Origin: Diplocarpon mali
Taxonomy: Eukaryota > Ascomycota > Leotiomycetes > Helotiales > Drepanopezizaceae
Assembly: GCA_024741835.1 (NCBI GenBank)
Contig: JAENRP010000141.1
Coordinates: 36,090 to 100,089 of the forward strand
Length of the DNA: 64,000 nucleotides
Reading direction: 5' to 3'
Positions 24,622 through 35,248 of the stretch are shown here, piece by piece. The notes under the pieces are model-generated. The model was not told the DNA's origin. It was given only the letters and a program-made list of their open reading frames with translations, and did not search any database. Within the stretch, counting starts at the first letter, position 1. The number at the start of each line of letters is the position of its first letter. The translations under genes were made by a program, and so were the position numbers.

Positions 24622-24876
24622 TGTTACGGCCGCATTACGTATACGGTTATGTCACGTGTTGGTCAGGTGCACGAAGTCAGGTGCCTGCTAAGGTAGTAAG
24701 GTGGCTGGATTATATGCACGCTAGTGAAGCACCTGTACTTATTCTGGAGGAGCTCTACTAAAGACTCTCTTTTCTTTTGCATCTTTTCTTCTCAATTATA
24801 TAGCATACCTCTTAAGGTAATATAGTTAGCGTTATTCGAATCTCGCCTTTTATACGCTTAAGAGCAAGTGGTAATA
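24622..24876 (+). repeat. 5' LTR of chromovirus G2
   Basis: Begins TGTTACGGCCGCATTACG, ends GGTAATA, 255 bp. It matches 31,468-31,722, with mutual transitions showing that each LTR took RIP hits independently. Confidence 0.9.
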
Positions 24877-26005
24877 TAAGAAAAGATCTATTCAACTTCT
24901 GCTAAGAAGCTTAATATCAACCCCCTTTAGAATCGTTATTTCGAACTACCTTAAGTAACTCGATCTCTCGATCTTAACTTCTATTATAAACTGCCTTAAG
25001 CAACTCGTATATAGCGCCTAGATCTTATTAATCTAGTTTTTAAAGAAAGCTGAAAAACGACCTTTGAATATAAGATTAGCTTGTTTTTTCGACCCCTTAC
25101 CTCCTCTATTTAGCAAACGGAGATTTACCTTTAATTTTAATTCGAAAAAAATTTTATTTACTATACCCTCGCTTTACTAGTATAGGCTGCTGCCTCAAGC
25201 AGTATAATAGCTTTTCTCTTTTTAACTTTCTCCCTCTCTTACAAACAACTCTATACTACTCTTTTTTATTAATAATATACTTATTAATAACTCTCCTTAT
25301 ACTCTTTAAAGCTCCTTACTCCTTCCTTCGAAACCCTCGAATATAACTCGACTCTTTGAAAACACCTCCTTATGAATAAGTTATCGACCTTCTCTATATC
25401 CCTATCGACCTATACTCGTCAACCTATACTTATCGACCTATACTTATTGACTCTTCCTTATACTCTTCAAAGCTCCTTACTCCTTCTTTCGAATACTCGG
25501 GTACGAAACTAAGGGACCTATACCTATATATATACGTAGAGACTAGGTTAACTTTAGTAGAGTAATAAGCTTTGGATCCCCGGACCCTACTTCCCCGGAT
25601 TTGCACTGCACCCCTAGGCAACCTTATTACAACTCCTGATTAGTGAAGAGAAGTGATCCTAAAGTAAAACCTTCTTTCTTAAGATCTATGAACCTATGAT
25701 ACCTTAATATATACTCTACTAAAAGGCTTTAAGAATATATATAGCTCTACCTATACTAATCTTCCCCCTTTTGAATAGGTCACTATTTAATATTAGATCC
25801 CTTTAGACTAAATCAGATAATATAGAGAGAGTTAGTACTTATGACCTCTAATCTTATACTACTTAAGAGAAGTGAAAGGTTAACTGTACCTCTACTACCG
25901 GGCCTTACTGCCACTAGTTCTATAGGCCTTACTGCCAACCCTAGTCCTAGATATATTTCTCCTCTTAAGCCTACTTAGGAAGAAACCTCCCTTAGTACCG
26001 ATTTC

Positions 26006-26028
26006 ACTCTTAGGCCTAGACCGCAAGT
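26006..26028 (+). repeat. Single copy of the 23-bp near-palindrome in G2 gag
   Basis: ACTCTTAGGCC on the left and a RIP-altered right arm (ending GCAAGT). Same spacing and centre as the other copies. Confidence 0.65.
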
Positions 26029-27780
26029 GGATTTTCGAAATACTCCCCTTCTATCGATTAAAGTTAAGGAAGAACCGACGTCTACCTCTACTATATCGGC
26101 CCCTCTCTTCTCAGCTACTTAGCAGGCTAAAATCGCAAACCTCGTTAGCGCTGCTATAGCCGCTGCTCTTTAAAATAATGCTACTGCCCCTTCTTTCTTA
26201 AGTACTAGCCCTTAGAACACTCGGTCCTTTACCGCCGACTTGCTACCTTCCTTAGACTACTACCTCCTAATTATCAGACCTTTAATCCTAGCTATCGACC
26301 CTTATTAAATCAAGTACCCTTAAACCTATTTTAGCAACCACTAAGGCGAAATTACTTATAACGCTTGGAAGATGATTATAAAGGTATTTATTTAAGAGTA
26401 CTTAGGCAACTTTACTTTAAAAGAGGACTAGATTACTACCTACTTTAAATGTATAATAGGTAAAGCTTAAAACTTGATCTTATAATATATAAATCCTATC
26501 TTTGCTAATAAGTTCATATATGCTATTAATATCCTTAGGGTCTTAGATTAGAGGTTCTTTAATTATAACTACATTCAGTCTGCTAAGCTTAAATATAGCA
26601 GGCTAACTATAGGTTTATTATTATATAATAAGTTCTGATTTAAGTTTATTACCCTTACTATAGTTAGAAAGATCGATTAGTCTTGCTAGTTTAATAACAT
26701 TTGTAAAAAGGTCTCTCTAGCTTTAAAGAACGACCTTTAAGTAGAGAAGTATAAAATGAATAATAATTATATTACTTTAGATAAGTTCTTAGCTATTGCA
26801 GACCGCAAGGCTTGTAATATTAAGTAAGAAGAGGCTTATAACGCTTAATGAGTCGCCTTTGCTATTGCATTCTTTCCTTTAAAGGACCGCGTCCCTAGTA
26901 TATTAAAAAGGGAGTTATAAAGACCTATTGCTATAGCTACCTCCTTAGCTCCCTGCACTCGTTCCCCTTTGCCGACGACTTATTAAGAAAGGTCTGCTAG
27001 CCTAAAGCCGTTATCTGGTCTCTATTACAACTGCGGAGCCCTTAGTTACTATACGATAGACTGTCTAAAGCTAAAGAAGTAAAGCAAGTTTATAATAGCT
27101 GAAGTTGAGATGGAAAACGACCTACTATTAGGAAACTGCTAAGCTATAGTAAAGACTCCTACTATAGTATAAGTTATAATTTGTAAAGAGACTTGGATTT
27201 TGATTCCCGCTTATTAATAGGCGGCCGCTAGTTTTTAATTCTTATAGAACTAGCTCGAAATAGATCATTTATTAAAATAGTTGCTTATATTAATAGTAGA
27301 GCTAATATTTTTAGTATTATTAAAACATTTCTAGTATACTAGCTCTTTTAAAGACTTAGGGTGAAGTTTATTAAACTGCTTAAACCGATTACCCTTATTA
27401 GCTATAATAGCCTTAAAGGAGAAACTATTCGATTTGCCATCTTACTTACCCTTATAATCGATAAGCGATAAATAAACTTCCCTTTTCTAATTATAAGCTT
27501 AGGAGCAACTAACGTTTTAATCAATAGGAAGTTCTTAAAGTACTATAACCTTAAATAGTCCTATAAAAGAGGAAAAAATAGTATCTCTTAGCCTAAGGAT
27601 ATGCCTATTATCTCCTACTTTAATCGACGTATACTAATCGATCTCTTATAGTTAATAAAACCCTTAATAGCCTAATAAGACGTCGATTATTAAGCAGCTA
27701 TAATAGACGCCGAGGACGAAGACCTTAGAATGGCCCGAGCCTAGCTCTTAGTGCTAGCAAGCACTAACGCCTTGAATTCT

Positions 27781-27848
27781 ACTCCTGGTCCTAGCCTATA
27801 AGTGAAATCTGCGAACCCGAATTCTACTCCCGGTCCTAGCCTATAAGT
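27781..27848 (+). repeat. Two palindrome copies in a 45-bp tandem repeat, G2 protease-RT linker
   Basis: Copies lie at 27,781-27,803 and 27,826-27,848, a period of 45 bp or 15 codons. In frame they give the repeated motif NSTPGPSL. A third, more divergent unit follows at about 27,862. They lie between the protease and RT regions. Confidence 0.7.
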
Positions 27849-29742
27849 GAAACCTACTAATTCGATTCCTACTCCTATGGCCTTTTATAAACCTAAGGAT
27901 AGCAGTTTCTTTAAAGATTTAAAAAGAGATCTAAACTATATAAAGAAGGCCTTGCTAAGAGTACTAGACCCTTTATTCCCTTTCCTAGCGAAGAGGAACG
28001 CTACTCTAAAGCCGGCTTACCAGATCAGCCTGATCTTAGCCTTAGCAATTAGCGCCCTTTACTACCGCTTTATAATTAAAGTAAGATAAGCTATATAAAC
28101 TTAAGAACCGGCGCCTAAAGAGTTTATATTCGTAAGCTTTATTTATAATCTAAATTAAGAAATCAATTGCTAAGAATCGGTTAGGCAAGTTGAAATTAGC
28201 TCTCTTAGCCTTAGTTTAGCACTGCAAGCTAAGTATAAAAGCAATAATAAGCTAATAGATTAGAAGCTCCCGCCTTAGTATACTAAGTTTAAAAACGTCT
28301 TCAGTCGCCAGGCCTTTAACTAATTATTAGAACTTAAGCTAAGGGTAGATTATAAAATCGAGCTAATAAGCAAGAATAACTTGATAATTGAACCCCTTTG
28401 CTACCTTACTAACGAATAGCTCTTAAAGGTCAAGAGCTATATTCTCAAGAACCTATATAAAGGATTTATCGAAGCTTTAAGTTCCCCTTAAGCAGCCTTA
28501 ATCCTCTTTATTAGAAAAGCTAATGGCTTCTTATATTTATATATTGACTATTAGAAACTGAACGCCTTAATAAAGAAAGACCCCTACCTGATTCCCTTTA
28601 TTAATAAGATAATAGTACGCATATTAAAAGCTTGTGTTTTTATAAAAATCGATATATAATAAGCCTTCTACTATATCTATATATTAGCTAACGCCAAGGA
28701 CTTAACTACCTTTCGTATATGCTATAGGACCTATAAGTATAAGGTTTTGCTATTTAAGCTGATAAATAGGCCTGCTACCTTTTAAAGGTTTATTAATAAT
28801 ATTCTCCTTAAGCACCTTAATGATTTCTACTCTACCTACTTAAATAATATTCTAATTTACTTAAAAAACTCCTTTAATTATAAGATTTATATTAAGAAGA
28901 TCTTAGGAATTCTTTAATGCTATAGCCTTTAAGTAGATATTAAGAAAAGCAAGTTTAGGGTTACTAAGACTAGGTTCTTAGGGTTTATTATTAGAGTTTA
29001 TAGAATTGAGGTAGACCCTAATAAGGTCTTAATCATTTAGGAGTAGAAATACACTAAGAACGTATATAGTATATAAAGCTTCTTAGGGTTTTATAACTTC
29101 TATCGAAGGTTTATTTAAAGCTATAGTCGTATCTGCCGACCTTTAATAGCTCTTATAGGAAACGTTTCTTTTGATTTTAATAACGCTTATAAAGAAGCTT
29201 AGGAAGCTTTGCACTCAAGGCTTTAAACAACCCCGATTTTATATTACTATTACCCTTAGAAGCAGATAAGGCTTAAGACCAACGCCTCCGATGGCATAGT
29301 TACTAGTATACTCTCCTAACTTTAGGAAGATAAGAACTACTACCTAATTAGGTACTTCTTAAAGACGATGAATGATGCTAAGCTAAATTACCCCATTTAT
29401 AATAAGGAGCTCCTAGCGATTTTTAAATTGTTCTACTAGTATAAGGCAGAGCTACTTAAGGCTTAGAAAATAGTATACGTATATATAGATCATAAGGCCC
29501 TTAAGTACTTTATAATAACTAAGGACTTAATAGCCTAGTAGGCTCGCTAGGCGGAGTTCTTTGCTAATTTCAACTTCCTTATCATATACCGAATAGGTAT
29601 AACGAATACCCTAGCTAATACACTCTTATATTAAGACTAAGAGCTGACCCCTCTTAAGGCCAGGAAACAAGCTTTATGCTATTAGCAGCTCTTACCTAAC
29701 GATAAGCTCTTTATAGAAGTACTTGCTACTAGAGGCGATTCC

Positions 29743-29810
29743 ACTCCTAGGCCCGGTCTACGAGTGACTTTAGCGCAGGTCGATTCTACTCCTAGGCCCG
29801 GCCTATAAGT
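29743..29810 (+). repeat. Two palindrome copies in a 45-bp tandem repeat, G2 RNase H-integrase linker
   Basis: Copies lie at 29,743-29,765 and 29,788-29,810, again exactly 45 bp apart, encoding DSTPRPGLRV and DSTPRPGL. These are the best-preserved copies of the motif. Confidence 0.75.
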
Positions 29811-31467
29811 AATGACTGTGCTAATCGCGCTAATAGAAGCACCTATTAACCTAATATCTAAGGTCGAGTATAATATAGCAAGCTACTATATTATTAATAA
29901 GGTCATTTAAGCTAATAAGACCTCTCCTAAGCTATAGAAGTTCTAAGACAAGGTGTAGAGCTATAGCCTTAATTATAAATTCAGCTAAGGCAAACTCTTC
30001 TTCTAAGGTAGACTTATTATACTATCCTAACCTCTTAAACTGCAAATAGCCCTAATTTATTATATATATAAGCAACCTTGCGTTATATACGCTAGAATCG
30101 GGAAAATAAGGCTTTTAGTAAGAAGAAAATACTATTAGAAAAGTCTTAGCAGCGATATTAGCACTTATATCTAGAACTATTATTATTCGAGAATGAAAGC
30201 TTATTATAATAAGACCCTAGGTTTCCTATAACCCTTGCCAATTCTTAAATAAGCTTACTAACACTTGATAATGGATTTTATAAAGCTTCCGCTTAACAAA
30301 CTCAGTTATAATTTTACTCTTATAATTATCGATAGGTTATTAAAGAAGGCAGTTTCGGTTTTATGCTATAATTCGATTAATGCGAAAGGCCTTGCAAAGT
30401 TGTTTTTAATTCACTAGATACGCTATTTTAGCATGCCCGACTCGATTCTATTAGATAAAGGCGCCCAATTTATCTCTTCCTTTTAAAAAGAATTCTATCG
30501 GATATTAAGTATAAAGGTCAAGCTAACTATAGCTTATAACCCTAATATCAATAGTTAAACTAAGATTATAAACTAGTACTTAAAATAACGCCTTAAACCG
30601 TTCTACTTATACTATTAAGATAATTAGAGTTGTCTCTTACCTTTAATAGATATTGCCTAATTGACCTTGCCTTATAAATCCCTAGGGCAAATTTCCCCTT
30701 TCCAAGTGCTAAACAGCTACGAACCTCGCTCCTCTTGGAATTTAATTAACCTAGAACCTTTATAGATAGTAAATAAGAGAGTAAATTGTAAAACGGCACT
30801 TTGCATAGCTATTAGAGCTTGAAAAGTAGTCCAATTCGCTCAATCGTCTCTCTAAGTATAATAAGCTAAAATGAAACGGCTTACAGATCTCTATCGCCAG
30901 CTAGTTGATTAGACTATAAGAGATGATATGCTAATTAGTATTAAAAATTAGAAACTGGACCGGCCGAGCCGAAAGCTCTCTAATAAGTAGTACGGCCTAG
31001 TAAAAGTACTAGAAAAGCTAAGAGAAAGCTAGAAGCTATAATTGCCTGATTTACTCTATTCGATCTACCTTATATTCCACTCCTACTTACTGCGAAAATA
31101 CATTCCTAACCCTCTGCTAGGCCAAGCTCAGGAACCTCTGGCTTTAATTAAAGTATTACTAAAATAAGAGGAATAGGAGATAGAAGAAATAATTGGATCT
31201 TATATTTAAGCTAAGAAGCTCGAATATTAGATTAAGTAGAAAGGAGCTAATAAAGACCTTAAATAGTACTTATGCTCTAACGCTATAACAGCGCCATATG
31301 CTATTTAAGACTTCTATCTAAAAAACCCTTAAGCTAAAGGGCTACTAAGGGCGCTATTAAGCTAGGTTAGGTCATATAATAATAGAGTTGACGATTATAG
31401 GGACCTAAAGGATAATACGCCTATAGATACAATTGCGCAAGCGCAGTTTTTTAAAGGGGGAGAGTAG

Positions 31468-31722
31468 TATTACAACCGCATTATATATACAGTTATATCA
31501 CATATTAGTTAGGTATACGAAGTCAGGTGCCCGCTAAGGTAGCAAGGTAGCTAGATCATATGCACGCTAGTAAAGCACTTATACTTATTCTAAAGGAGCT
31601 CTACTAAAGACTCTCTTTTCTTTTGCATCTTTTCTTCTCAATTATATAGCGTACCTCTTGAGGTAATACAGTCAGCGTCATTCGAATCTCGCCTTCTGTA
31701 CGCTCGAGAGCGAGTGGTAACA
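31468..31722 (+). repeat. 3' LTR of chromovirus G2
   Basis: Begins TATTACAACCGCATTATA (RIP-altered version of the 5' LTR start) and ends GAGTGGTAACA. It keeps CG/CA dinucleotides near its right end better than the 5' LTR. Confidence 0.9.
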
Positions 31723-32051
31723 CCAGGGCTATAATAAGCAGGAGTTCCTTTTATATTTAAAAATTATTAGTATAAAGATAATATTTTAAATAATAAAGGA
31801 GGGTTGTTTTTAAAAGAAGGGAAGGAGAACCTCTGCAATAGAAATACTTTATAAGAAGCCTAATAGAGCACTAGTATAGAATCGCGAAGATTCTTAAGCG
31901 CACTTATTGCCTATAGCAACCCTTCTTATTCTAAAAGGAACGACCTTTAAAGGGGTAGCACGTAAGATAGAGCCTCTTTTCTTTATAACTGCTATTCTTT
32001 CTTTTATTTTATAACTAAGCGATTCTAAGAGCATCGCCTAACTAGGAGGTA

Positions 32052-32250
32052 TATTATATAGAATAGGCAGAGTCTTCACTTATTCTAAAGACCTTCTATA
32101 TGACTCTGCTAAGTTATAGACTCTCCCTTTTTTCTTTCCGAAGTCTCCTTACTATATATACATTAGATAATAATACAATTAATCATCTTCTCCTACTTCT
32201 GCGAGCCTCCTAAGCGACCTAATAAAGGCCCTCCAGCCGACCGCACCACA
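32052..32250 (+). repeat. 3' LTR of copia C1
   Basis: Starts TATTATATAG (altered TGTTGTGCAG) and ends CCGCACCACA, 199 bp, followed by the second CCTCT. Between 31,728 and 32,051 lies the C1 3' region that resumes after the G2 insertion. Confidence 0.88.
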
Positions 32251-32255
32251 CCTCT

Positions 32256-33984
32256 ATTAATAAGAACCCCTTTTATTAAATATATATCCTTCCCCTTTAT
32301 TAGCAGACTCGAGCTTCCTGCCTTTATATAGTCCTAAGGATATGCGATTTTTAATAATCTAGGAATTAAAAGCTCCTTTCGATTAATAAGGTGCGTCGCA
32401 GCGCAGTTATTAAATAGGGTTATATTTAAAAGAGTATAAGGAGCTTTAAGGGTAAAGTATATTCCTAAGGTAAAGTCTTTAAAGAGAGTTAGATCTAAGA
32501 GGGCGGCTATAATCTTAGATTTGCCGCTCCTTAAAGCTTCGGTAGATATTCTTTCCTTAAATTGATCTATAAGAGCTTGTTTAATATAAGAGAGCTTAGC
32601 TCAAAGCTCTCTCTATTCTAAGGAAGTAAGGTTTTTATATATTCTTTTAACCTTATTATAGCTAAGGAGATTTTAAAGCGTACCTTCCTTAGTGCTAATT
32701 AAGGCGTATTTCAGCCTATTATACTCCTTTAGGTTCTAGAAGTGATTTTTAACCTAAAGGTAAGGGCACTTTTTAACGCTCCCCTTAAGTGTCTTCTTTG
32801 CCTTGCCTTTACTTAATGCTCTTAGATTAGTATAATCGCCTACTCCTCTAAGCGAGGCGTATACTCTAAGGGTTGCCTTTAATAAGGAGCTTGCAAGGCT
32901 TCGCTTTATTAAGCTTAAGAACTAATTAATATAATAGACTATATCTTTTCTATACTCTAAGCTTAGCTTATTATTTCTAATAAGCTTTGCCTAGGTCTGT
33001 TAAGACTAGGTAAGAGCCTAATAGTAAACCGATTATAGAAACTTTATAATCGCAAGGGAGCCTTAAACCTCTAGGATTTTATATATTTATACTTCTTAGT
33101 AGATCTCCTTAAAGCTAGTAAGCTAGGTCTTCAGTTCTACTTTGCTACTCTTTATTTTAAAAAGCTTATTATTATAGTCTTCCTAAATTGACTCTATTAT
33201 ACTAACCTTAAAAGGGGCTAGTTCCTTGCGCAAGTGCTTTATAATCTATTGAATTAACAGTTTCCCCGCTTCCTTATAGTTATATTATACTACTTAAAGT
33301 AGCGTAGGGTATACTGTTTTAGTAATCCAATAGTATAACTGAGTATAGGAGCTCCTATTCCTTTTCCACGCTTCTACTATAAGATTGTATTATATTACTG
33401 CCATTTTATACTCTAGCTCTATATCTTTAGCTATTATCTTTACGAATAGTAGTAAAGCTGGCATTTATTAATCGATAGCTTCCTACTATTAGTATAACTT
33501 ATAGTAGCTTTACAATACTCTCTAGTCCTATCCTTTTATAATTTTTTCAAGCTGCAGCAGTTCTATTTCTAAATCTAGCAAATATAGAGCTTTATTCTTA
33601 TAAAGCAGAGCTTGGTTTCTTATCTTTATAGTATATAGTTTAGGGTTATTAACCTGTCTTAGCTTCTCTATATGCTTCTAAAGGCGTAGAAATTCGGCCT
33701 AAAACTCTAGCTTAGCGTACTAAATGCGCTATAACTTCCTATCCTAAAGCATAACTCCACTAGAGCTAAGCTCCTAAGCTTCTTTTTACTAGTATTCGCT
33801 TATATTGACTAAGATAGTAGAGAGTATAGGTTCTATTAGTTAGCTAAAAGCGTTAGAACGTCGAGTCAAGTCGTATAACGCGTATAAGCAAGGGAGAATA
33901 GATGGAAAATAGTAGTAAAACCTCTTTAAAAAGTCTCTAAATATAGTAGATTTTTAATCGTTTGCTCCTAAGAGTCGCAAATAG
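32256..33984 (-). mobile_element. Copia family M, copy B, gag region
   Basis: Colinear with about 12,515-14,237 of copy A at high identity, with differences mostly C/T or G/A. Reading direction is minus. It continues the fragment at 16,732-17,036 that was split by C1. Frames are closed by RIP stops; no domain is intact. Confidence 0.8.
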
Positions 33985-34166
33985 TGCTAATAACTATCGT
34001 ACTATATTTAAAGGTAGATTCTCAATAGTAGCAAAAGCTTATAAAATTCTACTCTAACTATATATCTGAGCTCCCTTTATAGAAGTGCTCCGTAGCCACT
34101 TTAGGGGTATATTACATAAGCCAGTCCTCAGAGGCCTCAGCGCCTGAGGCTCCTTATGGCGCAACA
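33985..34166 (-). repeat. 5' LTR of copia family M copy B; right edge of the transposon block
   Basis: 182 bp, TGCTAATAACTATCG to GGCGCAACA on the plus strand, matching the LTRs at 7,757 and 14,238. It is the last recognisable element before base composition normalises at about 34,310-34,330. The 150 bp beyond it are AT-rich but contain no element I recognise. Confidence 0.82.
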
Positions 34167-34339
34167 ATATCTTAGGTATTTCTTATACCTTGGATTTAGC
34201 TAGGTTCCTTTCAGACCCTTATAAGCTTTAGATATTCGGCTTATTAGCCTATAATAATATCTATATTAGCGAATAAAGTGAGTCTATATAGTATTAGATA
34301 GCTTGGGGACAAGCTTTAGAAGGTCGTCACGGCCTGAGA

Positions 34340-34975
34340 TCACGGATGTTGATACGATGTTGCGACTACAGTGCGCCGGAACATACTCGCCACCAGGACG
34401 GTGTGCAAGTGCCACTCGGACAGACCATCGGGATCTTCCCCGAGTCGGGACGAGAACAGCAAAGAAAGGAACGGTATAGCTATGTAATGCTCCTCCGTAG
34501 TCATCTGAGAGAGTGTACGGGGAAGTGTGAGGTGCTCATCGATGGTGTGGAATGTCTTGTACTCTAAGAGAGTTCCTTTACCACAACTCGCGAGTATATC
34601 AAGACCCGCCTTGGCCGTAGCTCCTCGGACTCCATCACATGACTGAAACGTGACTACAAGCACATTTACAACCCAAGGTAAATGACATCTCACGACGGCG
34701 AAGGGCACGGGTAGGTGGGCTTTGCCGAGACGTGCGCATGTCGAGTAGCCATATCTCTGTTTGGGTTCGGTCTCCAGATACAATTTGGTGACCACACTCG
34801 TGATAATAATGATAATCTCGAGCGAATCTCGGTTACGATCTCTCCAGCGGCGACTCTCCCGCAGAGAAGCAGAAAGAGGGCCGTGTTGTGCTGGGTGAGT
34901 TGTTGTACCTGCAGTCCTGTTGGCCGGATGGGTGTGGCTACACCACCGCATCATTCCCTTCACGCATCCATTCAT
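34340..34975 (-). CDS. Possible hypothetical protein, unsupported 211-codon frame
   Basis: An open frame of 211 codons starts at 34,975 on the minus strand in normal-composition DNA just outside the RIP block. It has no signal peptide, membrane segment or motif that I recognise; one weakly hydrophobic stretch lies near its middle. It occupies most of the gap between the transposon block and the OPT gene and could equally be chance open frame over that gene's promoter. Overlapping plus-strand frames are shorter. No splice structure improves it. Confidence 0.2.
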   Translation of the reverse strand: MNGCVKGMMRWCSHTHPANRTAGTTTHPAQHGPLSASLRESRRWRDRNRDSLEIIIIITSVVTKLYLETEPKQRYGYSTCARLGKAHLPVPFAVVRCHLPWVVNVLVVTFQSCDGVRGATAKAGLDILASCGKGTLLEYKTFHTIDEHLTLPRTLSQMTTEEHYIAIPFLSLLFSSRLGEDPDGLSEWHLHTVLVASMFRRTVVATSYQHP

Positions 34976-35248
34976 TCGTTTGCGGACGGGGATCCGAGAA
35001 TCTTCAAGGCGGCGGCGGCGGCAGTCAGATCAGATCCTTGCCACCTTCAGCCCAGCACGCCGCCGCCTTTTCCTTCTCCAGCCGAGACCGAAACTAAATA
35101 AATATACGGAGAGCCGAGGAAAACGAGACGAAAATAAACAAAGCAAGCCCAATACCAAAGGGACCTCTATTATAAACCGACCAAGCACGTACACCTCCGC
35201 CTCTAACCAAGGCGTCTACCGAAAACTGAGTACGGCCAAGGCTAGCAG
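34976..35248 (+). promoter_or_regulatory. Putative OPT gene promoter/5' leader
   Basis: This 273-bp stretch directly precedes the transporter ATG. It contains a TATA-like AAATAAATATA at about 35,096-35,106, around 145 bp upstream of the start codon, and pyrimidine-rich blocks typical of fungal leaders. It is less than 1.1 kb from the RIP-degraded transposon block. No specific factor site is claimed. Confidence 0.35.

Larger units (their letters stand above)
24622..31722 (+). mobile_element. Complete Ty3/gypsy chromovirus G2, RIP-degraded
   Basis: It has 255-bp LTRs at 24,622-24,876 and 31,468-31,722 with the exact duplication CCAGG at 24,617-24,621 and 31,723-31,727. Read through stops, the plus strand gives gag from about 25,850, a CCHC knuckle at about 27,030-27,065 (YYNCGALSYY, then DC), protease at about 27,250-27,560, RT at about 28,290-28,900 with the YxDD box as YLNNILIYL, RNase H at about 29,200-29,640, and integrase at about 30,020-30,700. 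A chromodomain lies at about 31,160-31,330 (KLEYQIK-like core followed by WKGANKDLK-like residues). A purine tract (AAAGGGGGAGAGTAG) precedes the 3' LTR. Five copies of the dispersed palindrome lie inside the coding region. No functional product is possible. Confidence 0.88.
17037..32250 (+). mobile_element. Complete copia element C1 (15.2 kb including nested G2 and TRIM)
   Basis: LTRs of 199 bp lie at 17,037-17,235 and 32,052-32,250, flanked by the exact 5-bp duplication CCTCT. The body shows gag at about 17,250-18,700, a gag-pre-integrase block near 19,410-19,520, integrase at about 19,600-20,300, RT from about 22,070 and RNase H at about 22,900-23,550. The YVDD box at about 22,500 reads FYINNI. 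After the 5' LTR is GTTATAAGCC, close to the initiator-tRNA-Met anticodon-stem primer used by many copia elements (GTTATGAGCC) with one G-to-A change. A purine stretch CTAGGAGGTA precedes the 3' LTR. Removing G2 leaves about 8.1 kb. All coding frames are full of RIP stops. Confidence 0.85.

Noticed and set aside
24877..24900. tRNA primer site after the G2 5' LTR
   Set aside because: The sequence after the LTR (TAAGAAAAGATC) is not clearly complementary to any tRNA end that I can recall; RIP may have hidden it.
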